In this document: piece after piece, positions 8,200 to 16,097 of the stretch | Layout of the letters: every line of letters begins with the position of its first letter | Numbering within the stretch: the stretch's first letter is position 1 | NCBI GenBank assembly: GCA_002255935.1 | Contig: NKIO01000019.1 | Coordinates: 16,522 to 53,300, forward strand | Source: Comamonadaceae bacterium PBBC2 | Lineage (GTDB): Bacteria; Pseudomonadota; Gammaproteobacteria; Burkholderiales; Burkholderiaceae_C | Direction of reading: 5' to 3' | Length of the DNA: 36,779 nt | The notes under the pieces: model-generated | Database searches by the model: none | What the model saw: the letters and a program-made list of their open reading frames with translations, nothing else | What the model was told of the DNA's origin: nothing | Program-made: the position numbers and the translations under genes

Positions 8200-9972
8200 A
8201 TGTCCTTCTTCAATGACCAGTCAGACTCGACTGAGCCCATGGATCCGCGCCAAATCCAGCAGGTCGCGCTTGAAAAAATTCGCTACATGCATGGGTTCGC
8301 CAAAACCTCGACCCCTGCCACCATCATTGCCCCGCTGCTGTGCATTCCCTTGTTCGACACGGTCGATCTGGGGCGAACCTTCCACATCTGGCTGGGCCTG
8401 ATGGCTGTGGCCGTTGTGATCAGGATCTTCCTGGTCCGCTCCATCCGGCTCGACGATGACGCATCCACCAATTTCGCGAAATTGAACTGGGCTGTGGGCA
8501 TCGTGACCTCGGTCTGGGGCTTGGGCTGGCTCATGCTGGTCCCTGGCATGGACCCCGTCAATTACCTGATCTATCAGGTCATTTCATTGACGGTGCTGTT
8601 TGTGGGCATGGTGGGTTACTGCGTGCATTGGAAGACTTTTTTCAGTTTCGCACTGCCCTTGAAGATCACTGAACTGTTGTTCATCGTCGTTCACAGTCAA
8701 TTCATCATTTGGCCGATCGCGATCGGCTCTTTGGTCAACTTTTACCTCGCCTTGAAGATGGGCTTTTTCTTTTCCAAGTCCTGGGAAAAGTCGATGGCTT
8801 TGCGGTTCAAAAACGAGAAGTTGTTCGATCAATTGGTGCAAGAGAAAAATGTTTCTGTGGCCGCCAACATCGCCAAATCAGAGTTCATCGCCACCGCCAG
8901 CCATGACCTGCGCCAGCCGATGCAAGCCATCAACATCTTCGTGGAGTTGCTCAACCTCAACAACCTCAAGGAAGTTGAAAAGTCGATCTTCCTGAAAATG
9001 CGCTCCAGCATCACAGTGCTCAACAAGATGTTCAACACTTTGCTGGACATCAGCAAACTCGACTCCAAACTGGATACGGCGTATGCCAACTTCGAGCTGG
9101 ACGCCATGCTGGATGATTTGATGCCGTCCTTCCAGCAGCTGGCAGCCGAGAAGAAGTTGGACCTGCGCTTCAACCATGCGCATTTCTTGATCCACGGCGA
9201 CGCGAACCTCCTGAGCCAGGTGCTGATCAACCTGCTGTCCAACGCGCTTCAGTACACCTCCAAGGGGGGCGTCACGGTCAATTTCAGTGACGACAAGGGC
9301 AAGCTGGTTTTGACCGTGGCAGATACGGGTTGCGGCATTCCTGAAGAGGACTTGCCATTCATTTACCAGGAATTTTTCCGGTCACAACGCTCACGCCCCC
9401 AACACGATGGCCTGGGCTTGGGTCTGTCGATTGTCAGCCGCATCCTCCACAGGACCGGTGGCTCGGTGTCGGTGCAAACCGAGAAAGACAAAGGCACGGT
9501 TTTCACTGTGCACACCCATTTCGACATCACGGGCATGGCTGTCGACAGCACGCCGCAACTTGAACCTGTTACGCAAGCACCTTTAACTTCCGCCAAGGAA
9601 TCGCCAGAATCCTTGCACTTGGGGATTCTCGAAAACGACAGCGCCCTGATGTACGCCTACCTCGAGTTTTTCGTCAGTCAGGGGTATGTGGTCCACCCCA
9701 TCCCGCACGAGGAAGCCGAATTCAAACATGCCTTGCTGACCATTCCCAAGCTGGACTTCATCCTGTCCGATTACAGGCTGGGGGACAAAGATGGCATCTT
9801 TTTCATCGAGCAACTGCGGGAGGAATTCAACCAAGCCATTCCCGCTTGCATCGTGACGGCCGACACGGCACCACAACACCTGACCTTGTTCAAGCAGCTG
9901 GACATCGAGGTGCTTTACAAGCCGATGGACATCGCCAGCATTGCCAGGTTCGTCGGCAGCCGCATCGGCTAA
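8200..9972 (+). CDS. Hybrid sensor histidine kinase with C-terminal receiver
   Basis: A 590-residue membrane kinase. About six N-terminal hydrophobic helices (roughly residues 35-205) form the sensor; no PAS or periplasmic loop domain is evident. The dimerisation box ASHDLRQPMQAI has H235 as phospho-acceptor. The ATPase domain shows the N box (INLLSNALQY), G1 (DTGCGIP) and G2 (GLGLGLSI). A receiver follows with D524 in LSDYRLGDKDG and lysine in LYKPMD. The start is uncertain: ATG 8200 lacks a good ribosome site, and the frame is open to TTG 8143, which overlaps the regulator's stop as TTGA. The signal is unknown. Confidence 0.93.
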   Translation: MSFFNDQSDSTEPMDPRQIQQVALEKIRYMHGFAKTSTPATIIAPLLCIPLFDTVDLGRTFHIWLGLMAVAVVIRIFLVRSIRLDDDASTNFAKLNWAVGIVTSVWGLGWLMLVPGMDPVNYLIYQVISLTVLFVGMVGYCVHWKTFFSFALPLKITELLFIVVHSQFIIWPIAIGSLVNFYLALKMGFFFSKSWEKSMALRFKNEKLFDQLVQEKNVSVAANIAKSEFIATASHDLRQPMQAINIFVELLNLNNLKEVEKSIFLKMRSSITVLNKMFNTLLDISKLDSKLDTAYANFELDAMLDDLMPSFQQLAAEKKLDLRFNHAHFLIHGDANLLSQVLINLLSNALQYTSKGGVTVNFSDDKGKLVLTVADTGCGIPEEDLPFIYQEFFRSQRSRPQHDGLGLGLSIVSRILHRTGGSVSVQTEKDKGTVFTVHTHFDITGMAVDSTPQLEPVTQAPLTSAKESPESLHLGILENDSALMYAYLEFFVSQGYVVHPIPHEEAEFKHALLTIPKLDFILSDYRLGDKDGIFFIEQLREEFNQAIPACIVTADTAPQHLTLFKQLDIEVLYKPMDIASIARFVGSRIG

Positions 9973-9984
9973 ATTTTTCGGTCG

Positions 9985-10896
9985 TCAGCTGCCGTGCGCA
10001 GCCATGGCTTTGCCCACTTCCAGCGTGCCTTGCGCAGCGCCTGACAGGGGCACGGTCTCGCCCTGACGGTCGGTGACCTGGGCCAAGGCAGCCGCCAAGC
10101 GCTCAGGGGTGTCAGGGGTCAAGCCCAGGTGCACGCCTTGCGTCAAGGTGATGTGGGCCACTTCAAAGCTGCCGGCGCCTGCGCAAATGATGGTGCGGTT
10201 GGGGGCGTCCTCGCTGGCCATGACCAACATGGCCGGCACCACGGCCTGCGGCTCCAGCGCTTTGAGCACGGCTTCGGGCATCAGGCCTTCGGTCATGCGG
10301 GTGGCGGCAGTGGGGGCCAAGCAGTTGACGCGGATGTTGTTCTTCTCACCTTCGATCGACAAGGTTTGCATCAAGCCGGCCAGTGCCATTTTGGCCGCGC
10401 CGTAGTTGGCTTGGCCAAAGTTGCCATACAAGCCGCTGGACGAGGTCGTCATGACGATGCGGCCATAGTTTTGCGCCTGCATGATGGGCCAAACGGCCTT
10501 GGAGCAGTGCACCGCGCCCATCAGGTGCACATCCACCACCAGACGGAAGTCGGCCAGGTCCATCTTGGCAAAACTCTTGTCGCGCAGGATGCCCGCGTTG
10601 TTGACCAGAATGTCGACCCGCCCCCAGGTGTCCATGGTCTGCTGGACCATGGCCTGTACGGCGGCGAAGTCGGTGACCGAGGCACCGTTGACGATGGCTT
10701 CGCCACCGGCAGCGCGGATTTCATCGACCACGGCCTGCGCCGCCGACACCGAGCCACCCACGCCATGCACATCGCCGCCCAAGTCGTTGACGACAACTTT
10801 GGCCCCACGGGCGGCCAGCGCCAGCGCGTGCTGTTTGCCCAAGCCGCCGCCTGCGCCTGTGACGATGGCCACGCGGCCTTTGAAATTGATGCTCAT
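9985..10896 (-). CDS. SDR-family (3R)-hydroxyacyl-CoA dehydrogenase-like protein
   Basis: A 303-residue short-chain dehydrogenase. It has the cofactor motif TGAGGGLG near residue 14, NDLGGDVHG after beta 2, NNAG, the catalytic YGAAK preceded by the serine in TTSSSGLYGNFGQANYGAAK, and NCLAPTAATRMTEGLMP. This pattern and length match the dehydrogenase unit of type 2 peroxisomal multifunctional enzyme (HSD17B4-like), which oxidises (3R)-hydroxyacyl-CoA, probably with NAD. The C-terminal tail after residue 250 is longer than in a minimal SDR. AAGGAAG lies about 8 bases before the ATG. It converges with the kinase gene, 12 bases apart. Confidence 0.9.
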   Translation of the reverse strand: MSINFKGRVAIVTGAGGGLGKQHALALAARGAKVVVNDLGGDVHGVGGSVSAAQAVVDEIRAAGGEAIVNGASVTDFAAVQAMVQQTMDTWGRVDILVNNAGILRDKSFAKMDLADFRLVVDVHLMGAVHCSKAVWPIMQAQNYGRIVMTTSSSGLYGNFGQANYGAAKMALAGLMQTLSIEGEKNNIRVNCLAPTAATRMTEGLMPEAVLKALEPQAVVPAMLVMASEDAPNRTIICAGAGSFEVAHITLTQGVHLGLTPDTPERLAAALAQVTDRQGETVPLSGAAQGTLEVGKAMAAHGS

Positions 10897-10970
10897 GTGA
10901 ATTCTTCCTTGTGATGGCTGGGGTTCAATGGGTGACAGGCGGGTGGGTGTTCATCTGCTAATCTGAAGCC

Positions 10971-11036
10971 ATGAACCCACGCCTGTTTGCAGAGCACTGT
11001 AATTCAGCCCGAGCCCCGTCTCTGTTACCCGCTTGA
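10971..11036 (+). CDS. Possible 21-codon leader ORF before the Nudix gene
   Basis: An ATG at 10971 opens a 21-codon frame (MNPRLFAEHCNSARAPSLLP plus Ala) that stops at 11034-11036, two codons before and in frame with the Nudix start at 11043. There is no clear ribosome site. It could be a short upstream ORF that influences Nudix translation, or chance. Confidence 0.25.
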   Translation: MNPRLFAEHCNSARAPSLLPA

Positions 11037-11042
11037 CACCCC

Positions 11043-11921
11043 ATGGAACTGAACACCGAAACCATCACCACGCCCCCAGCGGACGCCGCCACCGTGGTCT
11101 TGCTGCGCGACACGGCCGAGGGCCTGCAGGTCTTGCTGCTCAGGCGCCATCAGGCCTCCAATGTGCTGGGCGGCGCCTATGTCTTTCCTGGCGGCAAGCT
11201 CGATGCCGCCGATCAATACCCCGAAGTTTTGTCACGCTTGAGCCAGGGCAGCGAGCAATTGCACGCACGCCTGGCCGAGCCGGATCTGCCACCTGCACAT
11301 GCGGCAGGCTTGTTTGTGGCGGCCATCCGTGAAGCCTTCGAAGAATGCCGCGTCTTGCTCGGTCAAGCCGAAAACGGCCAAACCGATTTGGCGGCCCTGC
11401 AGGCCAGCTTGAGCTCTGGCCAAAATTGGCGCGACGCCTTGCAAACCCATGCCTTGACACTGCAAACCGAAGCCTTGGTGCCTTGGACACGCTGGATCAC
11501 GCCCAAGCAGGCCTCTGTGACCAACAAGCGCTTTGACACCCGGTTTTTCATCACCCAGGTGCCCTCCGACCAAACGGCCCAACACGACGAACACGAGACC
11601 ACCGAAACCCTGTGGATCGGCCCACGTGAGGCCCTGCTGCGCTACTGGAACCGCGAAATCGAGCTGGCCCCGCCCCAGATCATGAGCCTGGTCCACCTGT
11701 CTCGCCATGCCAACGCACACAGTGTTTTGGCCGAGGCCGCCCGCCGCAAACCGCCGGTGGTGCAGCCCGAGCCCTTTGACCAAGACGGCATCCGAACCAT
11801 CTGTTATCCGGGTGACCCCAGGCACTCGATCGCTGAGCCCGCCTTCCCGGGCCCAAGCCGTTTGATGTTCAAAGACAAACGCTTTGAACCCGAATTGGGA
11901 TTGGCCGCTTTGCTTGACTAG
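11043..11921 (+). CDS. NUDT19-like Nudix hydrolase
   Basis: A 292-residue Nudix protein. The Nudix box is split as in the NUDT19/RP2 subfamily: VFPGGKLDAAD at about 47-57, then a 40-residue insertion before REAFEECRVLLG at 96-107, which supplies the metal-binding glutamates. The following PWTRWITP and RFDTRFFI segments are also typical. Animal members hydrolyse CoA and acyl-CoA to 3',5'-ADP and phosphopantetheine; bacterial substrates are less certain. The neighbouring acyl-CoA-type SDR, on the opposite strand, is consistent with a CoA-linked role but does not prove it. Confidence 0.88.
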   Translation: MELNTETITTPPADAATVVLLRDTAEGLQVLLLRRHQASNVLGGAYVFPGGKLDAADQYPEVLSRLSQGSEQLHARLAEPDLPPAHAAGLFVAAIREAFEECRVLLGQAENGQTDLAALQASLSSGQNWRDALQTHALTLQTEALVPWTRWITPKQASVTNKRFDTRFFITQVPSDQTAQHDEHETTETLWIGPREALLRYWNREIELAPPQIMSLVHLSRHANAHSVLAEAARRKPPVVQPEPFDQDGIRTICYPGDPRHSIAEPAFPGPSRLMFKDKRFEPELGLAALLD

Positions 11922-11986
11922 AATACGGAACTCAAACGTTTCATTTTGTAACGTGACTTCTTGCTTTCAAACTGCATTGACCCTGT

Positions 11987-12352
11987 ATGAGCCAGTCTGC
12001 TGCCCCCATCTACTTGTCCGTTGAACGGGCCATGGAGTTCATTGGGGACGCCAACGGAGTGCTGACCCTGCTCAAGACCTTGCAGCAGACGCTCAGCACC
12101 GATCTGCCCTTGATCGTGGACCTGCTGGACAAGGACGATGTGCTGGGGGCCAACCGCGTCTTGCACCAACTCAAAGGCTTCACGCCCGTGTTTTGTGTGG
12201 ACAGCCTGGTCGAGCGCGTGGTCGCTGTAGAGCAGTTGAGCAAACACGGTGAACCCGCTGAAGTGCGTGCCGCTTATGGCGTGCTGGCACCGCAGCTGGA
12301 GCAATTGCGCACCGAAGTGGCCCAGCATTTGGCCCTGAACCCCAGCGCTTGA
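11987..12352 (+). CDS. Stand-alone Hpt-domain phosphotransfer protein
   Basis: A 121-residue, all-helical protein. The motif VLHQLKGFTPVF contains H60 in the H-x-L-K-G setting that defines histidine phosphotransfer (Hpt) domains. Almost the whole protein is the Hpt bundle, with no kinase or receiver attached. Hpt proteins carry phosphate from the receiver of a hybrid kinase to a response regulator. The hybrid kinase that ends at 9972 is a possible partner 2 kb away, but two unrelated genes lie between. It is separated by 65 bases from the Nudix gene. Confidence 0.8.
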   Translation: MSQSAAPIYLSVERAMEFIGDANGVLTLLKTLQQTLSTDLPLIVDLLDKDDVLGANRVLHQLKGFTPVFCVDSLVERVVAVEQLSKHGEPAEVRAAYGVLAPQLEQLRTEVAQHLALNPSA

Positions 12353-12380
12353 TCTTGGGCGCCGCTTGGCAGCGCCACAC

Positions 12381-13352
12381 CTAAACAGCCACCACGTCCT
12401 GCCGGGCCAGCCACTGCGCCATCAGCGCCGGATCGTGGATCAGACGCAGCTCGTCAAACGCCTGTTGCGCCTCGGGGTAGACCTTGCGCAGGTAATTGAG
12501 CCATTGCTTGAGTCGCCCTGAACGGTGACGCGGGGCCACCCGCCGGCTGACGCCGACCCAGAACAACTGCATCAAACCGGCAATCACAGCCCAAGGCACA
12601 GCGCGGCGGTCGGCGGCGCCGCTTTGCCCTGCATCGTGGCGGGCAATGGCCAGGGCCAGCCCGGGGTCCGACACCATGCCGCGCCCGATCATCAAGCGAT
12701 CACAACCCGTGACTTCGCGGCAGCGCAAGGCGTCGGCCACCGTCCAGATTTCGCCATTGGCCACCATGGGCAGGCGCACGTGCTGGCGCAAATCGGCAAT
12801 CCGGTCCCAATACGCGGGCGGTCTGTAGCCGTGCGCCTTGGTGCGGGCGTGCACCACCAAATCACTGGCGCCAGCGGCCTCAATGGCCTGGGCGCAGTCT
12901 TCGGCACGCCGGTCATCGTTGTAGCCCAGCCGCATCTTGGCCGAAACCGGGATGTGCGCAGGCACCGCTCGGCGCACAGCCGCCACGATCTGCCCGACCA
13001 GTTCGGGCTCTTCGAGCAAGACCGCACCGCCTCGGTGCTGGTTCACGGTCTTGGCGGGGCAGCCAAAATTCAGGTCGATGCCATGCGGCTCCAACTCGGC
13101 CAAGGCCGCGGCGTTGTCGGCCAGGCAAATCGGGTCCGAGCCCAGCAACTGCACCCGCACCGGCACGCCGGACACGGTGCGGCTGTTGTTGAGCAACTCG
13201 GGGGCCACGCGGATGAACGCCCTGCGCGGCAAGACGGTGTTGGTCACCCGGATGAATTCGGTCACGCACAGATCGACCCCACCCACCCGCGTCAGCACAT
13301 CGCGCAGCGTGTGGTCCAGCAAGCCCTCCATGGGCGCCAACAGGAGTTTCAT
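12381..13352 (-). CDS. dusC: tRNA-dihydrouridine(16) synthase
   Basis: A 323-residue FMN-dependent Dus enzyme that reduces uridine to dihydrouridine in the tRNA D-loop. The TIM barrel begins MKLLLAPMEGLLDHTLRDVL. The catalytic cysteine is C98 in LNFGCPAKTVNQHRGGAVLL, and VHARTKAHGYRPPAYWDRI, VANGEIWT and DRLMIGRGMVSDPGLA complete the core. The C-terminal RLKQWLNYLRKVYP fits the DusC subgroup (position 16). It starts 37 bases after the GNAT gene on the same strand, so the two probably form an operon. Confidence 0.94.
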   Translation of the reverse strand: MKLLLAPMEGLLDHTLRDVLTRVGGVDLCVTEFIRVTNTVLPRRAFIRVAPELLNNSRTVSGVPVRVQLLGSDPICLADNAAALAELEPHGIDLNFGCPAKTVNQHRGGAVLLEEPELVGQIVAAVRRAVPAHIPVSAKMRLGYNDDRRAEDCAQAIEAAGASDLVVHARTKAHGYRPPAYWDRIADLRQHVRLPMVANGEIWTVADALRCREVTGCDRLMIGRGMVSDPGLALAIARHDAGQSGAADRRAVPWAVIAGLMQLFWVGVSRRVAPRHRSGRLKQWLNYLRKVYPEAQQAFDELRLIHDPALMAQWLARQDVVAV

Positions 13353-13389
13353 CAGGCGGAAAACCTCAAAGGCGCGGCGACTGGGCGCT

Positions 13390-13908
13390 TCAGCCCAGTT
13401 TGCGCTTGAGGCGAACTTCTTCCACCTTCACGCCGCCCAAAGGCACGGTGCGGGCGGTGTTCATCTCGCGCTTGAAGCCAGCGAGTTCGTGAAAGCGCAG
13501 GGTCTGCTCGTGCAGCAGGGGCAACCACACGGTCACATCGGTGCAATCTTCGTCCTGCAGGCCTTCGCGGGCCGCATCCCACAGGGCCAGGCCCACGCCT
13601 TGGCCGATGCGCTCGGGCGCGGCGTAGATGGCCCAAATTTCGCCGGTGGTGTTTTTGGATTTCGGATCGCGCGAGCGGTCAAAGCCCACAAAACCGACGA
13701 TTTCAGGACCATCCACCGCCACCATCACCTGGGGCTCGCCGTATTCGATGGCTTCTTTCCAGTAAGTCACGCGCTTGGCCATGGGGGTGGCGGCCCAATG
13801 TTCATCGGGCACCTGACCGGCATAGGCCATGCGGCAAGCGTTCAGGTGCAATGCGGCCACGGCGGTGGCGTCTTTTTGGGTGGCAAATCGGACTTGGATA
13901 TCGGACAT
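13390..13908 (-). CDS. GNAT-family N-acetyltransferase
   Basis: A 172-residue GNAT protein beginning MSDIQVRFATQKDATAVAALH. Acetyl-CoA binding is supported by GEIWAIYAAPERIGQGVGLALWDAA (motif A with the Q/RxGxG loop) and by TVWLPLLHEQTLRFHELAGF (motif B). The substrate is unknown; the family acetylates amines on small molecules or protein N-termini. The open frame extends far upstream to 14907, but that part is antisense to the cytochrome genes; ATG 13908 matches the family start. It is upstream of dusC. Confidence 0.88.
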   Translation of the reverse strand: MSDIQVRFATQKDATAVAALHLNACRMAYAGQVPDEHWAATPMAKRVTYWKEAIEYGEPQVMVAVDGPEIVGFVGFDRSRDPKSKNTTGEIWAIYAAPERIGQGVGLALWDAAREGLQDEDCTDVTVWLPLLHEQTLRFHELAGFKREMNTARTVPLGGVKVEEVRLKRKLG

Positions 13909-14004
13909 GTTCTGGGAATTCGAAAGGGTCACGGAGCGCTCGGTGTGGCCTGCACAACGCAGCGGAAAACCCGATATTGTCGCCGCTTCGGTTATCGTCA
14001 GCGC

Positions 14005-14772
14005 ATGAGCTTGTTTTTTCCCTGTCGTAAAGCCGCTTTCACTTGGCGTGGCGTCCTCTTGAGTTGTTGGCTGGGATTGACCGTCACGCTGGCCACCGCC
14101 CAAACCTCCAGCCGCTTTGCCGACAACATGGCGGAGCGCACCCGCGCTTGCATGGCTTGCCACGGCGACCAAGGCCGCGCCGGGCCCGATGGCTATTACC
14201 CCCGCTTGGCCGGAAAGCCCGCAGGCTACCTGCACAACCAGCTGCGCAACTTCGCGCAGGGCCGCCGCCACTATGAACTTATGGCCCGGCTGATCGACCC
14301 GCTCACGGACGACTACCTGGGCGAGATGGCTCGCTACTTCTCGTCGCTGGATCTGCCCTACCCCGCCCCCAGCGCGAGCAATGCGATCACGCCCGAGCGT
14401 CTGGCCAAAGGCTGGCAACTGGTGACCCAAGGCGATCCCAGCCGTGGCCTGCCCGCCTGCACGCAGTGCCACGGTGCGCGGCTGACAGGCGTTCAAGCCA
14501 ACGTGCCCGGCTTGTTGGGGTTGCCGCTGGACTACCTGAACGCCCAGCTGGGTGCTTGGCAAACCGGTCAGCGCAAAGCGTTGGCACCGGACTGCATGGC
14601 CGAAGTGGTCAAACGCATCCCGGCCGAAGACCTGATCGCCGTGTCCAGCTGGCTGGCCCGCCAGCCCTTGCCCGCCGACACCCACCCTGCGGCACAAGCG
14701 CCGCAGAGCAAGCCCCTGCCCGAAGCTTTGCGCTGCGGCAGCGCACCTGAACTGCACGGGGGCAAGCCATGA
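14005..14772 (+). CDS. Diheme cytochrome c (c4-like)
   Basis: A 255-residue exported protein with a signal peptide (about residues 12-32, ending ATAQ) and two CxxCH heme sites: CMACH (49-53) and CTQCH (152-156). The sequence around each (YYPRLAGKPAGYLHNQLRNF and LPLDYLNAQLGAWQ) repeats the same pattern, so it has two cytochrome domains as in cytochrome c4, which carries electrons to terminal oxidases. The ATG at 14005 was chosen over the long upstream frame because it is followed directly by the signal peptide. It overlaps the next cytochrome by ATGA. Confidence 0.88.
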   Translation: MSLFFPCRKAAFTWRGVLLSCWLGLTVTLATAQTSSRFADNMAERTRACMACHGDQGRAGPDGYYPRLAGKPAGYLHNQLRNFAQGRRHYELMARLIDPLTDDYLGEMARYFSSLDLPYPAPSASNAITPERLAKGWQLVTQGDPSRGLPACTQCHGARLTGVQANVPGLLGLPLDYLNAQLGAWQTGQRKALAPDCMAEVVKRIPAEDLIAVSSWLARQPLPADTHPAAQAPQSKPLPEALRCGSAPELHGGKP

Positions 14773-16091
14773 CAACCGCCTCTTCACGCATCGGCCGGGG
14801 CCTGACGGTCGCCCTGCTCGCCTTGGCGGTTTATGTGCTCGTGGACAACTGGGGCAGCCACTGGTTGGGTCGCACCAACCCCCAAATATCCGCACCCACA
14901 TCCTCACTCAGCAAAGCCGCTCAAATCGAACGCGGCCAATACCTGGCACGGGTGGGCAACTGCATCGCTTGCCACAGTGCCAAAGGCGCCCCGCCGCTGG
15001 CGGGCGGGCGGCGCATCGACACGCCTTTTGGCGGGGTCTACAGCAGCAACCTCACGCCCGACCCCAGCACCGGTCTGGGCCAATGGAACTCCGACGATTT
15101 CTGGCAAGCCTTGCACCATGGACGCTCCAGAAGCGGTCGCCTGCTGGTGCCCGCCTTTCCCTACAACCACACCAGCGTGATCAGCCGTGAAGACAGCGAC
15201 GCGCTGCTGGCTTGGTTGCACAGCTTGCCGCCGGTGCAACAAGCCCCCCAAGCCCACACGCTGACCTGGCCTGTGGGCACGCAGCCGGCCTTGGCGGTGT
15301 GGCGCAGCTTGTTTTTCAAGCCCACGCCCTTTGTGGCCGATTCAAGGCAAAGCCCCGAGTGGAACCGGGGCGCTTACCTGGTGCAGGGCTTGGGGCACTG
15401 CGCCGCCTGCCACAGCCCACGCAATGCTTTGGGCGCGAGTGGCCCGGTCGATGACCTCTCAGGCGGCCTGATGCCCATCATCAACTGGTATGCACCCGAC
15501 CTGACCCGCGACAGCGAAACCGGCTTGGCCAGCACGTCATTGCCCGAGATCGTCCGACTGCTGGGCACCGGCAGCTCAGCCCAAGCGCAAACCAGCGGCC
15601 CCATGGGCGAAGTTGTGCAGCACGGCCTGCAATACATGAGCCCTGCCGATTTGCAAGCCGTGGCGGTGTACCTGAAGTCACGGGCCCAAACCGGTCAAGC
15701 CACCGAGGCGACCGAGCGCCGCGCCGCCGTGAGCCCACGGGTGGCCGAGATGGGACTCAAAACCTACGAGCGCCATTGCGCGCAATGCCATGGCGACAAC
15801 GGCCAAGGTGTGCGCACGGCCGCCGGTCAGACCGCCTATCCGGCGCTGGCGGGCAACCGCGCCGTGCAACTGAAGGACCCCACCAACCTGGTGCAAATGC
15901 TGCTCTACGGCGGCTACAACCCGGCCACAGCGGGGCATCCCCAGCCCTTTGGCATGCCGCCTTTTGTGCTGGAATTGGACGACCGCGACATCGCCGCCGT
16001 GCTGACCCACCTGCGCACCCAATGGGGCAACACGGCCGCGGAAGTCACGCCCTTGCAGGTCAACCGGATTCGGGCCTCACAAGACCACTGA
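14769..16091 (+). CDS. Triheme cytochrome c, dehydrogenase cytochrome-subunit type
   Basis: A 440-residue protein with an N-terminal hydrophobic segment (about 11-26) and three heme sites: CIACH (65-69), CAACH (211-215) and CAQCH (337-341). Phrases such as GGRRIDTPFGGVYSSNLTPD, LVQGLGHCAACHSPRNALG and GDNGQGV are typical of the membrane-bound cytochrome subunit of alcohol or gluconate dehydrogenases, which passes electrons to ubiquinone or oxidase. No dehydrogenase subunit is encoded beside it. The start overlaps the preceding cytochrome's stop (ATGA at 14769-14772), so the two are translationally coupled. Confidence 0.9.
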   Translation: MTTASSRIGRGLTVALLALAVYVLVDNWGSHWLGRTNPQISAPTSSLSKAAQIERGQYLARVGNCIACHSAKGAPPLAGGRRIDTPFGGVYSSNLTPDPSTGLGQWNSDDFWQALHHGRSRSGRLLVPAFPYNHTSVISREDSDALLAWLHSLPPVQQAPQAHTLTWPVGTQPALAVWRSLFFKPTPFVADSRQSPEWNRGAYLVQGLGHCAACHSPRNALGASGPVDDLSGGLMPIINWYAPDLTRDSETGLASTSLPEIVRLLGTGSSAQAQTSGPMGEVVQHGLQYMSPADLQAVAVYLKSRAQTGQATEATERRAAVSPRVAEMGLKTYERHCAQCHGDNGQGVRTAAGQTAYPALAGNRAVQLKDPTNLVQMLLYGGYNPATAGHPQPFGMPPFVLELDDRDIAAVLTHLRTQWGNTAAEVTPLQVNRIRASQDH

Positions 16092-16097
16092 GCCCGT

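Noticed and set aside
12358..12376. GGCGC/GCGCC hairpin between the Hpt gene and dusC
   Set aside because: Only a 5-base stem with a 9-base loop and no T-run on either strand; too weak to call a terminator.
12937..14004. Long N-terminal extension of the diheme cytochrome frame
   Set aside because: Antisense to dusC and the GNAT gene; the protein's signal peptide begins right after ATG 14005.
13909..14907. Long N-terminal extension of the GNAT frame
   Set aside because: Antisense to the cytochrome genes; family homology begins at MSDIQ (13908).
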